The translations under genes and the position numbers were made by a program. The notes under the pieces were generated by a model that did not search any database, was not told the origin of the DNA, and worked only from the letters and a program-made list of their open reading frames with translations. From assembly GCA_021234155.1 (NCBI GenBank), contig JAJEKV010000012.1, positions 8,088,448 to 8,152,447 of the forward strand: a stretch of 64,000 nucleotides of DNA, given 5' to 3'. Positions 20,685-34,927 of the stretch are shown in pieces (positions within the stretch are counted from its first letter, which is position 1; every line of letters begins with the position of its first letter). This stretch comes from Isoetes taiwanensis. Lineage: Eukaryota; Streptophyta; Lycopodiopsida; Isoetales; Isoetaceae.

Positions 20685-23600
20685 ATGGCTCACATGTTGG
20701 AGAGGAAGCTTGCATGCTTTGGTTTGATTAGAGCGTTTCCACCCGCATCCGTTTACCACGTCCAATCTATAAGATGCCCATTTCGCCGTTCCGGAAGCTC
20801 CAGAGCAATTAGAGGCTGGTCTACGGACGCACCAAAACAGCTCCATGGACGAAGCTGGAGCACAAGTGCAGCTGCTGCTTCAGAATCCCAAGAAACCCTC
20901 AATAATAAGGTACCAAGGTGGTTTTTTTTTTTTGCCTCGGGAAATATTAGAATTGCAGAATAAGAAGGAAAGTTTTACTGTTCATTATCGAATTCATTTT
21001 GCTGGCCAAAGCTTTTCCTTAATTCTTTTTAATATATAGTAGTTAATCCAGTATGCTAAAGCGAGCAACTAAGGTGCATTTGCAAGAAATTCTGTGTTAT
21101 CTTCCTAGAAGTGTGAAGGTTGTAATCTCTGGAAAGTTCTTATTGGCTATACAGACATTGGATGCTCTTTTCAATGGCATTTTTCATGATCAGTCGTTGA
21201 CTGCAGGCATGGTCAAGATGGTTTTCTTATGCTTAGCCTGCCTTTGAAGCATCAAGGTTCATAGAAATGAGATTACCCTTCGTTTTATTTGCTTCAATCA
21301 CATTATATGCTTGGGATATTGAAAAAAGGACTACGTGTTTTAAGCATATAAAGGGATAATGCAAATCAGTGGTCGGATTCTAATTTTGGGATGAGAAGTA
21401 CCGTATTAATGGACTCATGGTTCTTTCTTGAAACTTTATATTCAAGGGCAAAACTTGTGCCAGATGCAAGAAATCTAGCTATATAAGAATCAGAACTATA
21501 AGGATAAGAAGTAAAGCACAAGAAATAGATCACCTCTGGGCATGCAACCTAGGAAGTCATCCTTACGTGGTACATGTAACTCCAGAAATGATGCATCACA
21601 TTGCATGTAGAAAGTGTGTCTGTATTTTTGCTGAAAGATTAATTCTCTCGATCTTGCTAGCCAGCATTACATATGATTGAAGTATTGGATGGTGGTAAAC
21701 TGTTCTAAACTCACCTTCATAGTTGTTTGCACTTTTATGCTAAATTAGTATATCAGACTTTTCTAAGGGGAACTGATGGATGATGCTGTGGAATTCAGGA
21801 TACTGAGAAGACTCTGGAGCAAGTCAGTGTGGTGTCAGATCTTCTCAAATTCTTGAAGCAGTCTTGGACTCCTTCCATGCCACTGGTATGAGGATTTGCT
21901 ACGCCATAGTTTATAATGGTTAGATAGATTGAGATTTGTTATTAATAATGTGGCAGTATGAAAAGCATGTCTGTTAACACGGTTACATAAAACAATGCTG
22001 GGATCCATTCATTCCCTCAGTGATTTGTTTTAGAGCATTTGAAAAGCAAATGGGAGATAATCTCCTTTTTGTTACTCATTAATTCCTCTGTCCAGTTTGT
22101 TAGGAACAAGGTCAAAAGAGTTACATGGCTATTTGGAAAAGAACTCGAAGTTTAAAGAGGCAAGATAAAAGGCAGTCAATGGACAGGCTATGGAAGCAGT
22201 TTGCCATAAGCAACCTGCTGGTCAAATCAACAGTGCCATATCAAACCTGGAAACAGGGTTGATCAGTTTCTAACTGCAACTTAGCACTGGTCAATATAGG
22301 TGGCAATGAATTTAGCCAATGGCTTGATTGATTGGCAATTTGGCATCACAGAAACAGAATGTCTCATGTGTAAGACTTGGAGACACATGGTAAAGATTTG
22401 CACACAGTCTCGGAGGAAGTCATGGCTCTTATGTAGGACAGGTTCTTTCTTGTTGCCAATACAGGTGCCTTTATTTGGCATTAATCTCTTCAATGTTTGA
22501 TATCCCTCATTAGTCAAAAGGTCTTCCCGGTTGCTTGCCCTTGCACATATGAGCTACTGTTCCATCCGGTTGGCACATCTGCTTTTGAGTAGAATATTCA
22601 CCATCAAGGATATAAGCCTACATCACATCTCATAGTGCTAACCGCAAGGCCAAAGGCGTACTCAATGGTCTCTAATTTTTAAACAATACTACTAAAACCT
22701 TAAGCTAAACCAAATAGATCAGACAAAGTTCGGATGATCGTATCTGTGTCCAATATGCATGTCATAACTTTTCCAATTGTTACTTTTTATATTGTTTAGA
22801 TGTTAATTCTAATAACTCAACATCGTCTCTTTTTTTATGTTACCCTGATGCTAAGTACTTGTTATAGCTGTGGCAAAGAAGCTTCTCTTGGAAGCAGGAT
22901 TTCAACAAATATACGAGGAAGATGAATGGGCAGTATACCCAGACGGGCGTTACTTCTTTACAAGGAATATGTCTACCCTTGTGGCATTTGCTATTGGGCA
23001 TAAGTACGTTCTTCTAGTTCAGTTCGTAGCACATCTGCTTTAATCAGAGTGAAGTGTATGTCCTAGTTCTGCTCTAAGGAAGTTTTTGTTACGTGTTACT
23101 AGGATGCATATTTTTTACTTGCTCCTAGCTGTTTGTATGTTACAATTGTACTATTGGTCTCATAGGCTGCATATTTCTTCGGTAGATATAAGTCTTTCTT
23201 TCCTTCCCTTCTTTTTATTGTTGTCAATGATGCAACTAGTTTTTAAGTCTTTGTGGTCTTTAATGTACGTTAATAAATCTTTCTTTCCTTTTCTCTTTGG
23301 AGATAGAATGTTAACATGTATTGTGCCATTTATAACACAGATACCAAATTGGAAATGGATTTCATGTTATTGCAGCACATACGGACAGTCCTTGCCCAAA
23401 GCTGAAACCCAACTCAGCGGTGTCAAAGTCTGGGTTTTTAAAAGTTTCTGTGCAAACCTATGGAGGAGGACTGTGGCACACATGGTTTGACAGGGATTTA
23501 AGTGTTGCTGGACGTGTATTATTGAGAAAAGAAACTGGTGGTCTCTTACAAAAACTTGTTGAATTGAATCGGCCAATTTCACAGTTCCAACCTTGGCAAT

Positions 23601-26600
23601 CCACTTGGACAGGTAATCCCTGCATATTGAATTCATATAGAATGTTCCTAATCTATTTTGGGGATCAAAAAGTTACAACCTCAAGAACAGATTGAATTGA
23701 ATGATTCACGCCTTATAGGAAGGTGATAAGTTGTAAAAATAAAGCTAAATAAAGGTTACACAAAGGAACCATGCTAGCTTCAATTTTTGCCGGAACTAAG
23801 CAACAACTACATTAACGTAACACACGTTAACTTCAGCTTCTGAAGCAGCTCCACAAAAGTTTCCTGCTGGTATTTCCACCAAATAAGATAGCCCCTGAGT
23901 TTATTTTGTTGCATCTCTAGCAACTCTTTCAACAATGAGGAAAAGTTCTTCCACAGAGTGGAGAAGTTCGAGCATTTCGGAAAAGCATGGCACTCATATA
24001 AGTGCTTTCATATAATAAGGGTAAAACCATAACTCTCGTGATGTTTTGCCTTTGTCCAAGCCCTTTTTCCAAGTGATAAGAGCTTAGATGTGCCTGCCCT
24101 AGTCATAGAGTGTCAGGAATGATCTAATCAAATGATAGATGTACATAAAAGTACACGTACATATATATGTGTACTAAATGACGACAGGGTTTATCCATAA
24201 CATGTTTATACCGTGTAATGATAAACATTATCAGGTGGAACATCATGCTGAGATGTTGACTTCTTTATAGGCTTCTCTACTCGTTTTCTTTTAAACTTAC
24301 CTATGTACTGGATATTCTGCATTTAAAACACCCTGTTGATTTAGTGACTCAAAATTTCCTTGTGTATATTGGGATGCTTTCTTTTAGCTTGATACATCGG
24401 ACCAAATGCTTTGAATTGTGGCCTAAGTGTCATTGTACAGTTGGAGCTCTAGAGATCAGATGCAAAGTTTTCAAAAGACGTTGGTTTCAAGGCCTTTGTC
24501 TGAAATATAAGCAACTGCTGCTGAACAAACCAGATCAAGTGTTTCTATTTGTGAACTGTATCAAATGCTGAATCATTTGTGTTGAAGAAAGCTTCCGAAA
24601 GTAGATCCATTTTTTATTACCGAGACAAAAGCCTCTTTACAAGAGAACATAGTACATCACAGTCTGCTGCCACCAACAACACCCACCCAATGGAACTTTC
24701 GGAAAGCTTACATCTTGCTCCCTTACGACTCTGGGAACATGAGGTAATGGAGATGGGCAACCAGAGAGAGAGTAAAGAGATGCACAGTTGGTAAAAGCTT
24801 TCTTTCATTTATAAAGGTTAGGATAGAATGCAATAAATGCTTTACTAAGTCCTTTCAAGAGGTTAACCACTTGTCCATGCATTGTCTGACGTCTTCCATC
24901 AGGTTAACATAACATTCATTCATCTACCATGAAGCCATATTCTTTATTTAGATACGTAGAGTTTGTCTAGCATATGTCATTCATCATTCATGTGGCCTGG
25001 ATAATAAATCAGCTGTGTACCAGAAATATTAATACGGATGGTTTCAAGCCAAATCTAGAAACTCATTTGGCTCCAGTGCTTGCAACACATATCGAGGCAG
25101 AGCTTTCTAACGAAGGCAATGGTGTGGCAATTCCACTAGGGAAAGCACATCATCCTCTTCTTCTGCAGGTTAGATCATCTTCTCTATACTAGATAGCATT
25201 AGAAACTATCATTTCTTTAATCTCTTGACAAACCCAAGACTTTTTTGCTTTCAGATCCTTGCAGAAGAACTGCAGTGCAAACCTTGCGAGATTGTAGACT
25301 TTGAGTTGCATGTCTGTGATACGCAGCCTAGCTGTGTTGGCGGTGCCCAGGAAGAGTTTATTTTCTCTGGGAGACTCGATAACCTGGCATCATCATTCTG
25401 TGCGCTACGTGCACTCATTGATAGTTGTGCAACTTCGAGTGCATTGACAGATGAGACAAACATACGAATGGTCGCCCTTTTTGATAATGAGGAGGTATAG
25501 TATGGTTTATGCATATTTAGATGAATGGACTAGTATCGAGTAGCAAAGTGTAACTGGGGTTCTTGTTGTTATGAGTTCTCAAAAAAGCTTCAATCTTTGC
25601 CCAGGAAAAGTTGCCAAGCATGTGGTTAAGATCACCAAGATCTTGGAAGTGCACAAGAATCACAATAAATGATGAATCAAGATGAGGAAAACAAAGGGCA
25701 TAAAAATAGGTGCCTAAAAGACCAAGGTTCTGGTCCACAATCCTTTTCAATGGTACAAGTGCACTAGTTCGGCTATGTGTCATGGGTACAGTACAACCCA
25801 GAAAGTACCTATCCAGTAGAATGTGGGCTCGTAGCTTAGTGGTAGGACACCTGGCTTGCCAGCAGGAGATCCTGGGTTTGATATCTAGCTGGTCTATTTT
25901 CGATTTTCTAGCACTGCAATGCATGCTTTTTGCAGCAGGAAGCTCCTAGCCTGCAGTTGGGCATGTTAGATCGTAAAGCAGACTCAGAAAAGCTGAAATT
26001 AGTACTGCACCATAAGAATAGTAGATTACTCAAGTTTATGGACATGTAGGCATATAAGGAAGTGAAGCGCAGTAATATGACCTTGAGATATCTACACATA
26101 GTAATTTGAGATTGATAGACCATAAAAAAGCGGACGACTTGTTGTTTTGCTGAAGCTTGTTTTAGCGAATCTGACTTTTCCGTTCAAAGTGCAGGTTGGT
26201 TCTGGGTCTGCCCAAGGGGCTGGTTCGCCAGTACTGTTTGAGACAATGAAACGTGTGTCCTTGTTGCTAGCATCTAATATGAAGGCTGAGGGTATTGTGG
26301 AAAGAACAATCAGGAAATCCTTTTTAGGTTTGTAAGCAACACTGTCATTATTAAAATTCTATAATTTAAATTCCAAAGTTTGTGTCTTCCAGTGTCTGCA
26401 GATATGGCTCATGCATTGCATCCCAATTACCCCGAGAAACACGAAGATACTCATCAACCGAAGCTTAACAAAGGTCTCGTCATAAAACACAATGCTAATC
26501 AACGATATGCAACAAATGCAGTTACAGCATTTTTGTTCAAAGAAGTTGCAGAAGCTTGTTCTATACCGATTCAGGTGTGATGAGAAATAGTAACCCTTTT

Positions 26601-27215
26601 TATCTGGCTCTTCTTGAACGATCTTCAACAATTGATTTTGCAGAACTTTGTTGTCCGTAATGACATGGGCTGTGGATCAACAATTGGCCCTATACTGGCA
26701 TCTGGTATCGGCATACGCACTGTTGATTGTGGTATGCCTCAACTGTCCATGCACAGGTTTGTTTTTGCTCCCTACCAAAGCACCAAAAGATGAAAGAATA
26801 ATCACTATCTAAAGACTATCAATGTTGTCAAGTAAATTCTCTTTTACTGTACTGTTCATTGCATGCTCATGGACTTGGCCACATGGTGATGTAAACTTCT
26901 AGAAGACGGAAGTTTGACTAGCAATATGATATGGCACTTCAGGGCTTATAAGATTCAACAGATGTTTAGACTTCAGCACGTTTAGACCAGTACCTAAGTA
27001 CTTGCTCTTTAAAACACAACGTGTGCAGAATGAGGATATATGAATGTAAAACGCCTGACAAATATGTCCCTTATTACGTTGCAATTTTTTTTTATCTTTG
27101 CAGCATCAGGGAAATGTGCGGTGTGAAAGATATTGATATTGCATACCGCCATTTCAAAGCATTCTATGAGACATTCTCTTCTATTGATGTAGCCAGCTCA
27201 ACATTGGGCGGGTAG
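20685..27215 (+). CDS. DAP: Aspartyl aminopeptidase, M18 family, organelle-targeted (10 exons)
   Basis: This M18 metallopeptidase removes N-terminal Asp/Glu from peptides. Exons: 20685-20909, 21799-21885, 22868-23003, 23341-23612, 25024-25168, 25255-25494, 26195-26327, 26393-26574, 26644-26756, 27104-27215, all GT-AG. Exon 1 gives a Ser/Arg-rich leader of about 65 residues, like a plastid or mitochondrial transit peptide. Family motifs: [33 protein letters not shown] (metal-binding H and D), [35 protein letters not shown] then [12 protein letters not shown] (catalytic and metal Glu), [44 protein letters not shown]. Exons 2 and 4 each appear to lack one base (near 21870 and 23580). Adding both makes 549 codons including the stop, with every splice phase consistent. 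The gene is therefore probably intact with two indel errors, or a very young pseudogene. Neighbours are transposons. Confidence 0.93.
25823..25895 (+). repeat. tRNA-Gly(GCC)-derived sequence or SINE head, in intron 6
   Basis: The A-box-like TAGCTTAGTGGTAGGACA, a GGCTTGCCAG anticodon-arm segment with anticodon GCC, and the B-box-like GGGTTTGATATCTAGC lie in tRNA order. The 3' acceptor strand does not pair with the 5' strand, so this is a decayed tRNA or the head of a tRNA-derived SINE, not a working tRNA. Confidence 0.7.
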
Positions 27216-29175
27216 AAAATTATTCAAAGGTCTGTATATTTTTTGCCATATTCATTTACCACCATTTAATAATAGAGGGTCTTCATGCCCTTTATGAAAG
27301 GGATGTTTGCCCCTTGTCTTGGTGCATGCGTACATGCTTTTCTTCTTTGGAATTGGTTAAGGTTTTTAAACTCTTGGATGAGTAATGGAAAAGTTGGGAG
27401 GATGAAAAGTGAAATGTGGACAATACATTTGAGCATATGTTAAATTGTTTGGGACCCAATGGAAATGTGGGGTCCTGTAGTAAAAGGCCTAAAGATTGTG
27501 GTCTGAATTAAACATGGTGATGGGGGAGACGTTAAGTTGTTATCCTATTTATCACATTAACATGCAAGGACTGAAAAGATACAAAAGGTGGTTGATGTTT
27601 AGTGCATTCTTGCAATAAAATAAGCGAGGTGGAGGGATGTAGGAATGGAGGCCTAAGCTTGCAAACTCAGATCTGTGGCTTGATGTAGATTTTGGGTTAC
27701 GTCCAAATTTGGCAGATGAGAGATTGTTGAATCCATTTCAAGAGTCGCATTATTTCCGTTCCAAAGCATGTTGTTGAAGTTCATAAGATCGATTTCATTC
27801 TTATGGGCATCAGGAGCCACATTCCCTTTGTTTTTATGCTGGTCAAACCTGAAGAACATGAATCCGTCAGTATTCTGAAATCTGCCATATCCAGAAACTG
27901 TGAACCATAAGTTAAACAAAAAAGAAAATAAAGGTCTCGAGCATTTTCTATTAGTGATGTTGAGCATTTCTTATGGTGATGACTACTTTGTCTCGTTCAT
28001 TAACATAACTGATGTATTGAGCAAAATCTGCAATAATTCCTGGCTTCGTAGACAAGTGTGTTTTATGGTTTGAAGCTTTCAGTCAACGGTTCATTCTTTT
28101 CTAAAGGGTGAAATCGCACTAAAGGACGCCGAAGTCTTGAAAAAAATCTCATCCAATCAAATTTAAAGATTTTTATTCCTGAAATATTGACGACAATTAG
28201 CTGTTTATTCTTTGAATTTGTTAATGTATCGATGACAAACAGTTGATGGACCAGAACAAGCCATTTGATTGGAATTCCAATTTCCGACTATGATATTTTT
28301 GCTGAAAACAGCTATAAGAATTTTGGATGATCCAGATGCAAATGTGCACTTCATCATGTGCATTGTAGATTAGGATGAAACTTGAGTAGAAGTTGGCAAT
28401 CATGATGTTAAACTATCTATCTATTTTTTAGAATACGTTGACATAACCCGTGATTCCCAAATCAATCAAATACAGATCTTACTTTCGATAAAGAGATCCC
28501 ATGTTAATTTATTGCATGTGGGATTATCACAAAAATCAAGGAAACATTGAATATAAAATGTTTTTATCAATTAAAATGCAATGGCTTAAAAGCTTTTGGT
28601 TTGAGATATTGCATACACTTTTCTTGAGAAAAAAAGGGTACGTCTAACCCATGAAATCTCCACATGAAATAGGTCTATCTAAAATTAATAAGAATAATTC
28701 AAATATCCTATTATGGATCAAGATTGGATGTTCAAGATTGAACCCATTTATTCAATGGTTGAGATTGAGACAAAAATAAGAATGTGAATATTGATCCATT
28801 TTACCATAATACACTACTATTGAACCATGGTCCACTATTGGTGACCCTCCAAAAGTATAATATCACACGCGGTTGAATGATCATCTTATTAATCTTTACA
28901 CGTGTTTCGTAGTACATAAGCGATGACAAAGGAGGAGATTAAGAATGGAATTATGTAAGTATTCTTGTTCCTATAGTATGTAAGGTGAGGTTTGCATGTA
29001 CATGCAAAAAGTCATTGCTAGCAACACAAAGATTGTGCACAATGCACAAAGAAAGGAATGTTATTGTTTTGCGAACGACAAAACATAAAGCTAAATAAAC
29101 AAGTATATACCTACAATATGTTATAACAATTTTGCAACAGAAGGCCATTCGACACAAAAAAACAAAGAAAAGATA
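27216..29175. other. Intergenic, no gene seen
   Basis: It includes the aminopeptidase 3' flank (AATAATA at about 27268 as a possible poly(A) signal). The rest is AT-rich without recognisable coding or mobile sequence. Confidence 0.6.
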
Positions 29176-30126
29176 TTAGATCATTTTTTCTTTGTAAGAA
29201 TAAAATAAGAAACTACAATAGAATGAAGAAATGCAATACCTAGTAAGTTTTGATTCCATATTGAACCTTGGCTTAGGGCTGGAAGGGAGGTTCGAGGGGG
29301 AAGGAGGAGGGAGTAGAAATACACGTGAGGGGAGATGACTTCTGTAAGGGGAGGTGATTTTACGAAAGCAGGGAGGAGATTTTCGGGGGAGGAGGGAAGT
29401 ATAAGGGAGGGGAGCCAATGGTGGAATGGAGGAGGGGGGGCTAGTGTAGCGATATCTAGGGCCATGAGCAGGAGATGGCTCTTCTGAAGGTGGAGGAAGA
29501 TGTGGAGGGGATTTTCTAGGATGAAATGGAGGAGGGGTGCTTTTGTGTTTGTTATGGATAGGAGACGGTGGAGGAGGAGGAGGGCTCTTGTATTTGTAGT
29601 GAGGAAAAGAAAGAGGAGGAGGAGGAGGTGATCTCTTGAGTTTGTAATGAGGAGGAGGTGGAGAATAAGGTATTAGGTATTTGCCTAATGGGGAATATGG
29701 TGCAAGGGGTGGATTATTGTAGATAAATGGAATAGGAGGCGGAGGGGGGCTGCTATATTTGTATAAGCTGTGGTGGAGGAGGAGGTGGGGGCTTTTTGTA
29801 ATGGTATGGAGGCGGAGGAGATGGTGGAGGAGGACTTTTATATCTATATAGTGGTGGTGGTGGTGGAGGACTCTTGTATCTATATGGAGGTGGTGGAGAT
29901 GGAGATGGAGGAGGTGGACTTTTGTATCTATATGGTGGAGGAGGAGCGCTCTTGTATCTATATGGAGGAGGCGGAGGACTCACGTATCCATATATTGTTG
30001 GGGAAGAAGACTCATCTGAGCAGGATATATCCTCATAGAAGAAGATTCATAGTGAGTAGCATATGCAACACACGAGCATACAATAAGTATCTCAAGAATG
30101 TAGAGGTGGAACATCCTTTGCGCCAT
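29176..30126 (-). CDS. Extensin (hydroxyproline-rich cell-wall glycoprotein), frameshifted
   Basis: The minus strand starts at ATG 30126 with a clear signal peptide (MAQRMFHLYILEILIVCSCV, cut near A-Y-A/T-H). Then come many S-P-P-P-P(P) blocks alternating with Y-R-Y-K-S, Y-H-Y-K-K and H-Y-K-Y-K-S, the classical extensin pattern. Prolines in SP4 are hydroxylated and glycosylated, and Y-x-Y motifs cross-link the wall. One base seems missing between the signal peptide and the repeats (near 30018) and another near 29760. A less regular Pro-rich tail follows, and the most likely frame ends at 29176. A TATA box lies 45 bp upstream. The gene may be intact but misread by single-base indels. The exact 3' end is uncertain. 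Confidence 0.82.
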
Positions 30127-30170
30127 AGCCACACTCGCACTCGCGTCTGAAACGAATTGAAAGTAACTTG

Positions 30171-30180
30171 TTTATATAGG
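30171..30180 (-). promoter_or_regulatory. TATA box of the extensin gene
   Basis: The minus strand reads CCTATATAAACAAG, about 45-55 bp upstream of the ATG at 30126. Spacing suits a short 5' leader. Confidence 0.65.
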
Positions 30181-33100
30181 CACCAGAGTGGGATCATTGA
30201 GATGTTTCATGAAAGAAGATGTTGGATTGGGTAGAGCATTGATGTGGGCATGTAATTGTCTAGGCACATCTTTTGCGAGCACGCGCGACGAAACGGCGAC
30301 AGCGAGGTTGCAATCAGAGGTTGAAGATAGGATGAAAAGCAACCTAGGCATGGCAGTTTGTGGGGTCTTGAGCAATCAAGGGGATGCTTTAGTTGGCATT
30401 TTGCATCACTAAAGCCTGGTCTAGGTCTGTTGCAACAAGGATGTTCTCTGCCTCCCCAAAGCACAAATTCTCTGCTCCTTTAAAGTGCCTGCCTTTACAG
30501 CCAATAAGTTGCTTCCACCTGTCCGGATCTCTTTCCCTTAAATATTTTCTGAAATATTTTTCTAGGTCACTATCATGTGGGGATATGGCAGGGCTCAAAC
30601 AGCACAGAATTTTTCTGCCATAGCCCAGCTAGTTCAATTTCCAGCATAAGTTTTCTCCAAAGTTTATTCTAATCCGGCCTGTTTCTACTCCAAAAATGCA
30701 TTCTTGGCAGGATGAATTTAGGGCTTGGACCTGGCCTTACCTTATTTCAGCTACTGCCGGAACCAGCTGTGGCGCCTCTGCAAAATCTTGAAAGCTTTTG
30801 CAGACAGATTAGCAAATTGGGTTATGTGCTGCGGCCTTTTTTTCTCGAGAAATCCGCTCTGGAATACAGCAGCTTTTAATTCCTGCAAATCCTCATTTTC
30901 TCGAGCGCCGGAGCATTGCTGTGTTCGCAACCAAGCTGTCTATACAAAAGCAAAAACAAAAACGACGCACAGATGTGCAAATGATTTACATGATTACACA
31001 AGTCCATATGCTTCCAAAGTAACAATATCACTTGATGCACATTCTTCGAAAGAAAGCATAATATTTACATGTGCTAGTCACCCACACATACCTTAAATTC
31101 CTATATTACTTTTTGCATATGTATATCCATTTATGTTTTCTTTTTGCATGTCTCACATGATCATCCACCATTGTAGGGTTTCTGTTGTGTGGCGAGCCTG
31201 AATAGCCCCTCCATATTGGGAAGTTCTCTGTGACACGTGAACGCGTTACCCCTCTATGATATGAAATGTTTTGCGTGGCACCCATGATTATCTTCCCATT
31301 GGTTTTGGGGATTCATCGAGCCGTTGCAATGGGTAGGTAGTTTCTTATATCTAAGAATTGTCTGTTGTTGTTCTTTGTTTTGAGTTAAGTGGAGGCACAT
31401 CTTTGAATGCTTTGTTGTTTTTGGTAGATTCTTTACTAGCATGCTGGGATTTTATTCGATTTCTTGTGACTAGGGTTCATGTGTCATGGATTATTGGGAA
31501 CTACTTCTTGCGCAACGTCTGGACGGGTTACCCTTCTCTTGCTCCATCGCACGATACCTCTTTCTAATCGTAAAAGGACCAATGTTGTTCCTATCTTCAT
31601 CAAAATCAAATTGGAGTTTGGGACCATGCGTTGCTTTCTTCCATATTGATTTAACTGTCACTAGCAACGATTATCTATAGAAAAAGCTATGTTGAGGTAG
31701 CGCTTTCCTGATAGGCCAAACACCATATAAATATAACAAAGGGCAACTCTTAGATTTCATTTCCTAAAAATCCATTGCGAGTTACTTACCCCCACTAAGG
31801 GCACATTTCCATTATCCGAGCTTTGGGGCTGCAATATGCCTCGTGGCAAACTCAGCCATTAAACTGAGCATTTTCATTGGATTCAAGTGTCAGATTTTAT
31901 GCTGACCTGTCCAGGTCGACTGTTAAATTAGAAATGATCTCAATTTCTTCTTCTTGGGTTTGATGATATGGCACAATCATTAAACCCAGACTATGCCCTA
32001 ATGGAGATCCACTCTAATCTTTCAGATAGCCTCACTCAAATCAGCATCAGTGATAGTGACAAAAATTCGTGCACGAGGGTTGCATGTATGGCATGCCTTT
32101 CTCTCCCTAGACTACATGTAGCACAAAGCGTGTTTCTCATCTTCTAGTTTTGTCAATCTACAAAATGAGCAATCATTGAAATCATGTAGTACAAAATTCT
32201 TTTGCACTTCACCCATTTCCACCTCTAAACGATATTATTTTGATCTCAATTATGATATACAAATCATTTTGGCCAAATGGCGCATCATTCCTGCTTATAA
32301 AAATTCCATCTTTGTATCTGGTCCCTCCAACATTTTCATTGTTGCTTTATGCACTACCAATCCTTAACTTTCAAGTCTATGACTTGGTAAACCACATTTT
32401 TGTTACCATCTCCTATCATTCCATCCAACTTGTGAGCTTATTGTACCATCTAACAAGCATCCTAGTGTTTGGGTTAGAGCCTCTGTTTCTACGGAAATTA
32501 ATTATATCTCAGTGAGCATCATCGCATATGGTGTTTGAATGTTTAGTTCTAACTTTGCCAAGATAACACGCTTTTGAACCTACTCTACTTCTTGGGCCCA
32601 CGACAAGGACTACACATGGGGCACCCGCTAAGAAATATGAGCAGTGTTTCACACTCATTAACTTATGCCGGGCTTGCATCACTCCATCTACTCTGTTAAT
32701 AGTAGCTTCTTTTCCCTTGATGGTCACCACCTTCCTGCAACTATAGAAGCTACGTAATTATGGGATTGGTTTGTCTTTTACCTTCTTTCTTATTTATCTT
32801 CTTTCATGTCCACTCCTTTTTCTATCAGCTCCTTGTTTAGCATCTCTAGTGTATAATCCATAGCCAAGAGGAGTCCCAAAGCACCTTCCAGAATCACATG
32901 CATGAACCTCAAAGGAAGTGTGGCATCTGTGTTTGAAGGGTGGCAAAAAAACCCCTTGTATACACATTCTTAAAAGGTCGTTTGACCCCTCTTTGTAATT
33001 AGACCAATGCTTAAAAATACCTCTAAACCCTGAGCATAGGTATGTAAATGGTCAACAAAATCCCCTTCTACTAAACTCTCATGGGTTACGCCGATCAAAG

Positions 33101-34927
33101 GTGAATCCCTCAGGCATGAACATGAAAGGTTCCGTTTTAGGGCTTCCACTTCTGTATATATAATGAAGTCTACAACTTTTTCTAAAACTCATTGTATGTA
33201 AATGTCTCTTCTTGTGCAAAATTGCTTCTACAACGAGCTTCATTCCATGTTCCCTAAGATATTGTTCATAAGCTTAGAAAGAGGCACATAGTTTTTCTTG
33301 GATCAATACAAGTACCTAGTGCAGGGATAACTTCAAAGGATGAAGCTCTCACATGGCTTAAAGCTTTGAAGAACAGGTTGAAGTCTAAGGCTGCGTGCTC
33401 AATGCCACTAGAACAAAAGTATTTATGGAACTGGAGTTAAGATTTTATAGCTTCAAGAAGGTGGATCCAATTCAACAGCAGGGGATCAAGAGGTCCTAAC
33501 TTAAAAATATCAAAGGAACATCAAACAAATAAATTCTTGAATGACTTAGATGACTTGTTTTAGCGAGACATTTACCATCGTAGAAGACTCTAAATCCAAC
33601 AAGCAAAGCTTTTATTGATAAAGGTAACTGTTTGTTTTTTAAATAAAAACTCTAGTCTGCGCTAGAGACATAGAAGTGTCGAAACTGTAGACTTTTACGA
33701 ACCGAATTTTTAAAGCCAAATTTGAACCCCTCTGCATGCAATTTATCCCAATACACGCTCTACTTCTGTCCATATATGTATAGAAATTGGTAAATAAAAC
33801 CCCCTAAAGTTCACGTAGGATAAAATAGAGGGACAAAATGTGAACTTGGAAAGGATGGAGATTTCTTATCCCAATGATTCTCTGCATTCTTTTTAGCTGA
33901 GTGGTTTGTCTAAATCAGCTAGAAGTTGTGAAGAATGATATGGCTATTTAGGGACATTTCACTTGATTCTATTCTATTCATTAGGACCCGCCCAAATAAT
34001 TAGCATCACTTTAGGCAATGAAGCTCTCCACTACGTGCCTTCCCACGCTTAACAACTAGGAAAGCCAAGGACATACATGCAGCTAAAATGGTCTTTTCCC
34101 TTTTGAGGTTGGATTTCTAATTGAGCATTAAAAAATATTCTAAACTGTGAAATCATGAGAAAGTATTATAATGAAAAAAATACTATTTATGTCGTTTCAC
34201 GTTGCATATATAAATATATTTGCCTATTATAGTCATTTCTTATAGGATAATAGTTGACCTTGGCATATCTTAGTATATATTGTGTGACTCTCCCCTTCAG
34301 ATACAATCATTTGACATAAGATATTCCTATATGTATGAAGTAAATGACACCAAGTTGTCCTTGTGTGCAATCTTTGTATAATGTACTTAAGTCTCCCTAG
34401 AAGATTGACAAGTTATATTTAAGTAGATTTTGTTTAATCTTGACTAGATCGTCAAAGACATATTAAATGCATATGCTTAAAAACATTTCAAATACAATAT
34501 GCACATGACTACATCTTAATTTTTGTGTTTTTATAATGCAAAAATTGGTGAAACTTCAGAAATACTACAACATCCACCTTCTTGCAAATTTTGACAGATT
34601 TCGCGGTATCTTTTTTTAAGTTGTTCTTTTACATTCCTCCTCTAGAATTGTGCTCGTTGCTTAGACATCTTACCAATGTCCATGTTCTTGTTGGCATCTA
34701 TTGAAAAATGTTATAAGTGTTAGCTTATGAAGTACACTTTTCTATCCTATAAAGGATGAACGAGATGTCATTGTGGCATTGTAGAACTCTTTTGTCATTG
34801 ATATGCTTCTTCCTTATATGCTACATAGTTTTGCTTAATTTTATCATTAGAAGGTCATTAGAGTTGAGCATTATAAGTGATGCTAGGGCTACGAAAGTCT
34901 TCCATTATGATCAATGGAGGACTAAAC
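30181..34927. other. Intergenic, no gene seen
   Basis: 4.7 kb without a recognised domain on either strand. 30535-30565 contains an AAATATTTTCTGAAATATTT inverted repeat. Open frames here are short and lack family motifs. Confidence 0.55.

Noticed and set aside
25823-25895. Functional tRNA-Gly gene
   Set aside because: The acceptor stem does not pair and the T-arm is altered; called a derived repeat instead.
29770-30150. Plus-strand open frame rich in Glu and Val
   Set aside because: It is the exact antisense of the extensin Pro-rich repeats.
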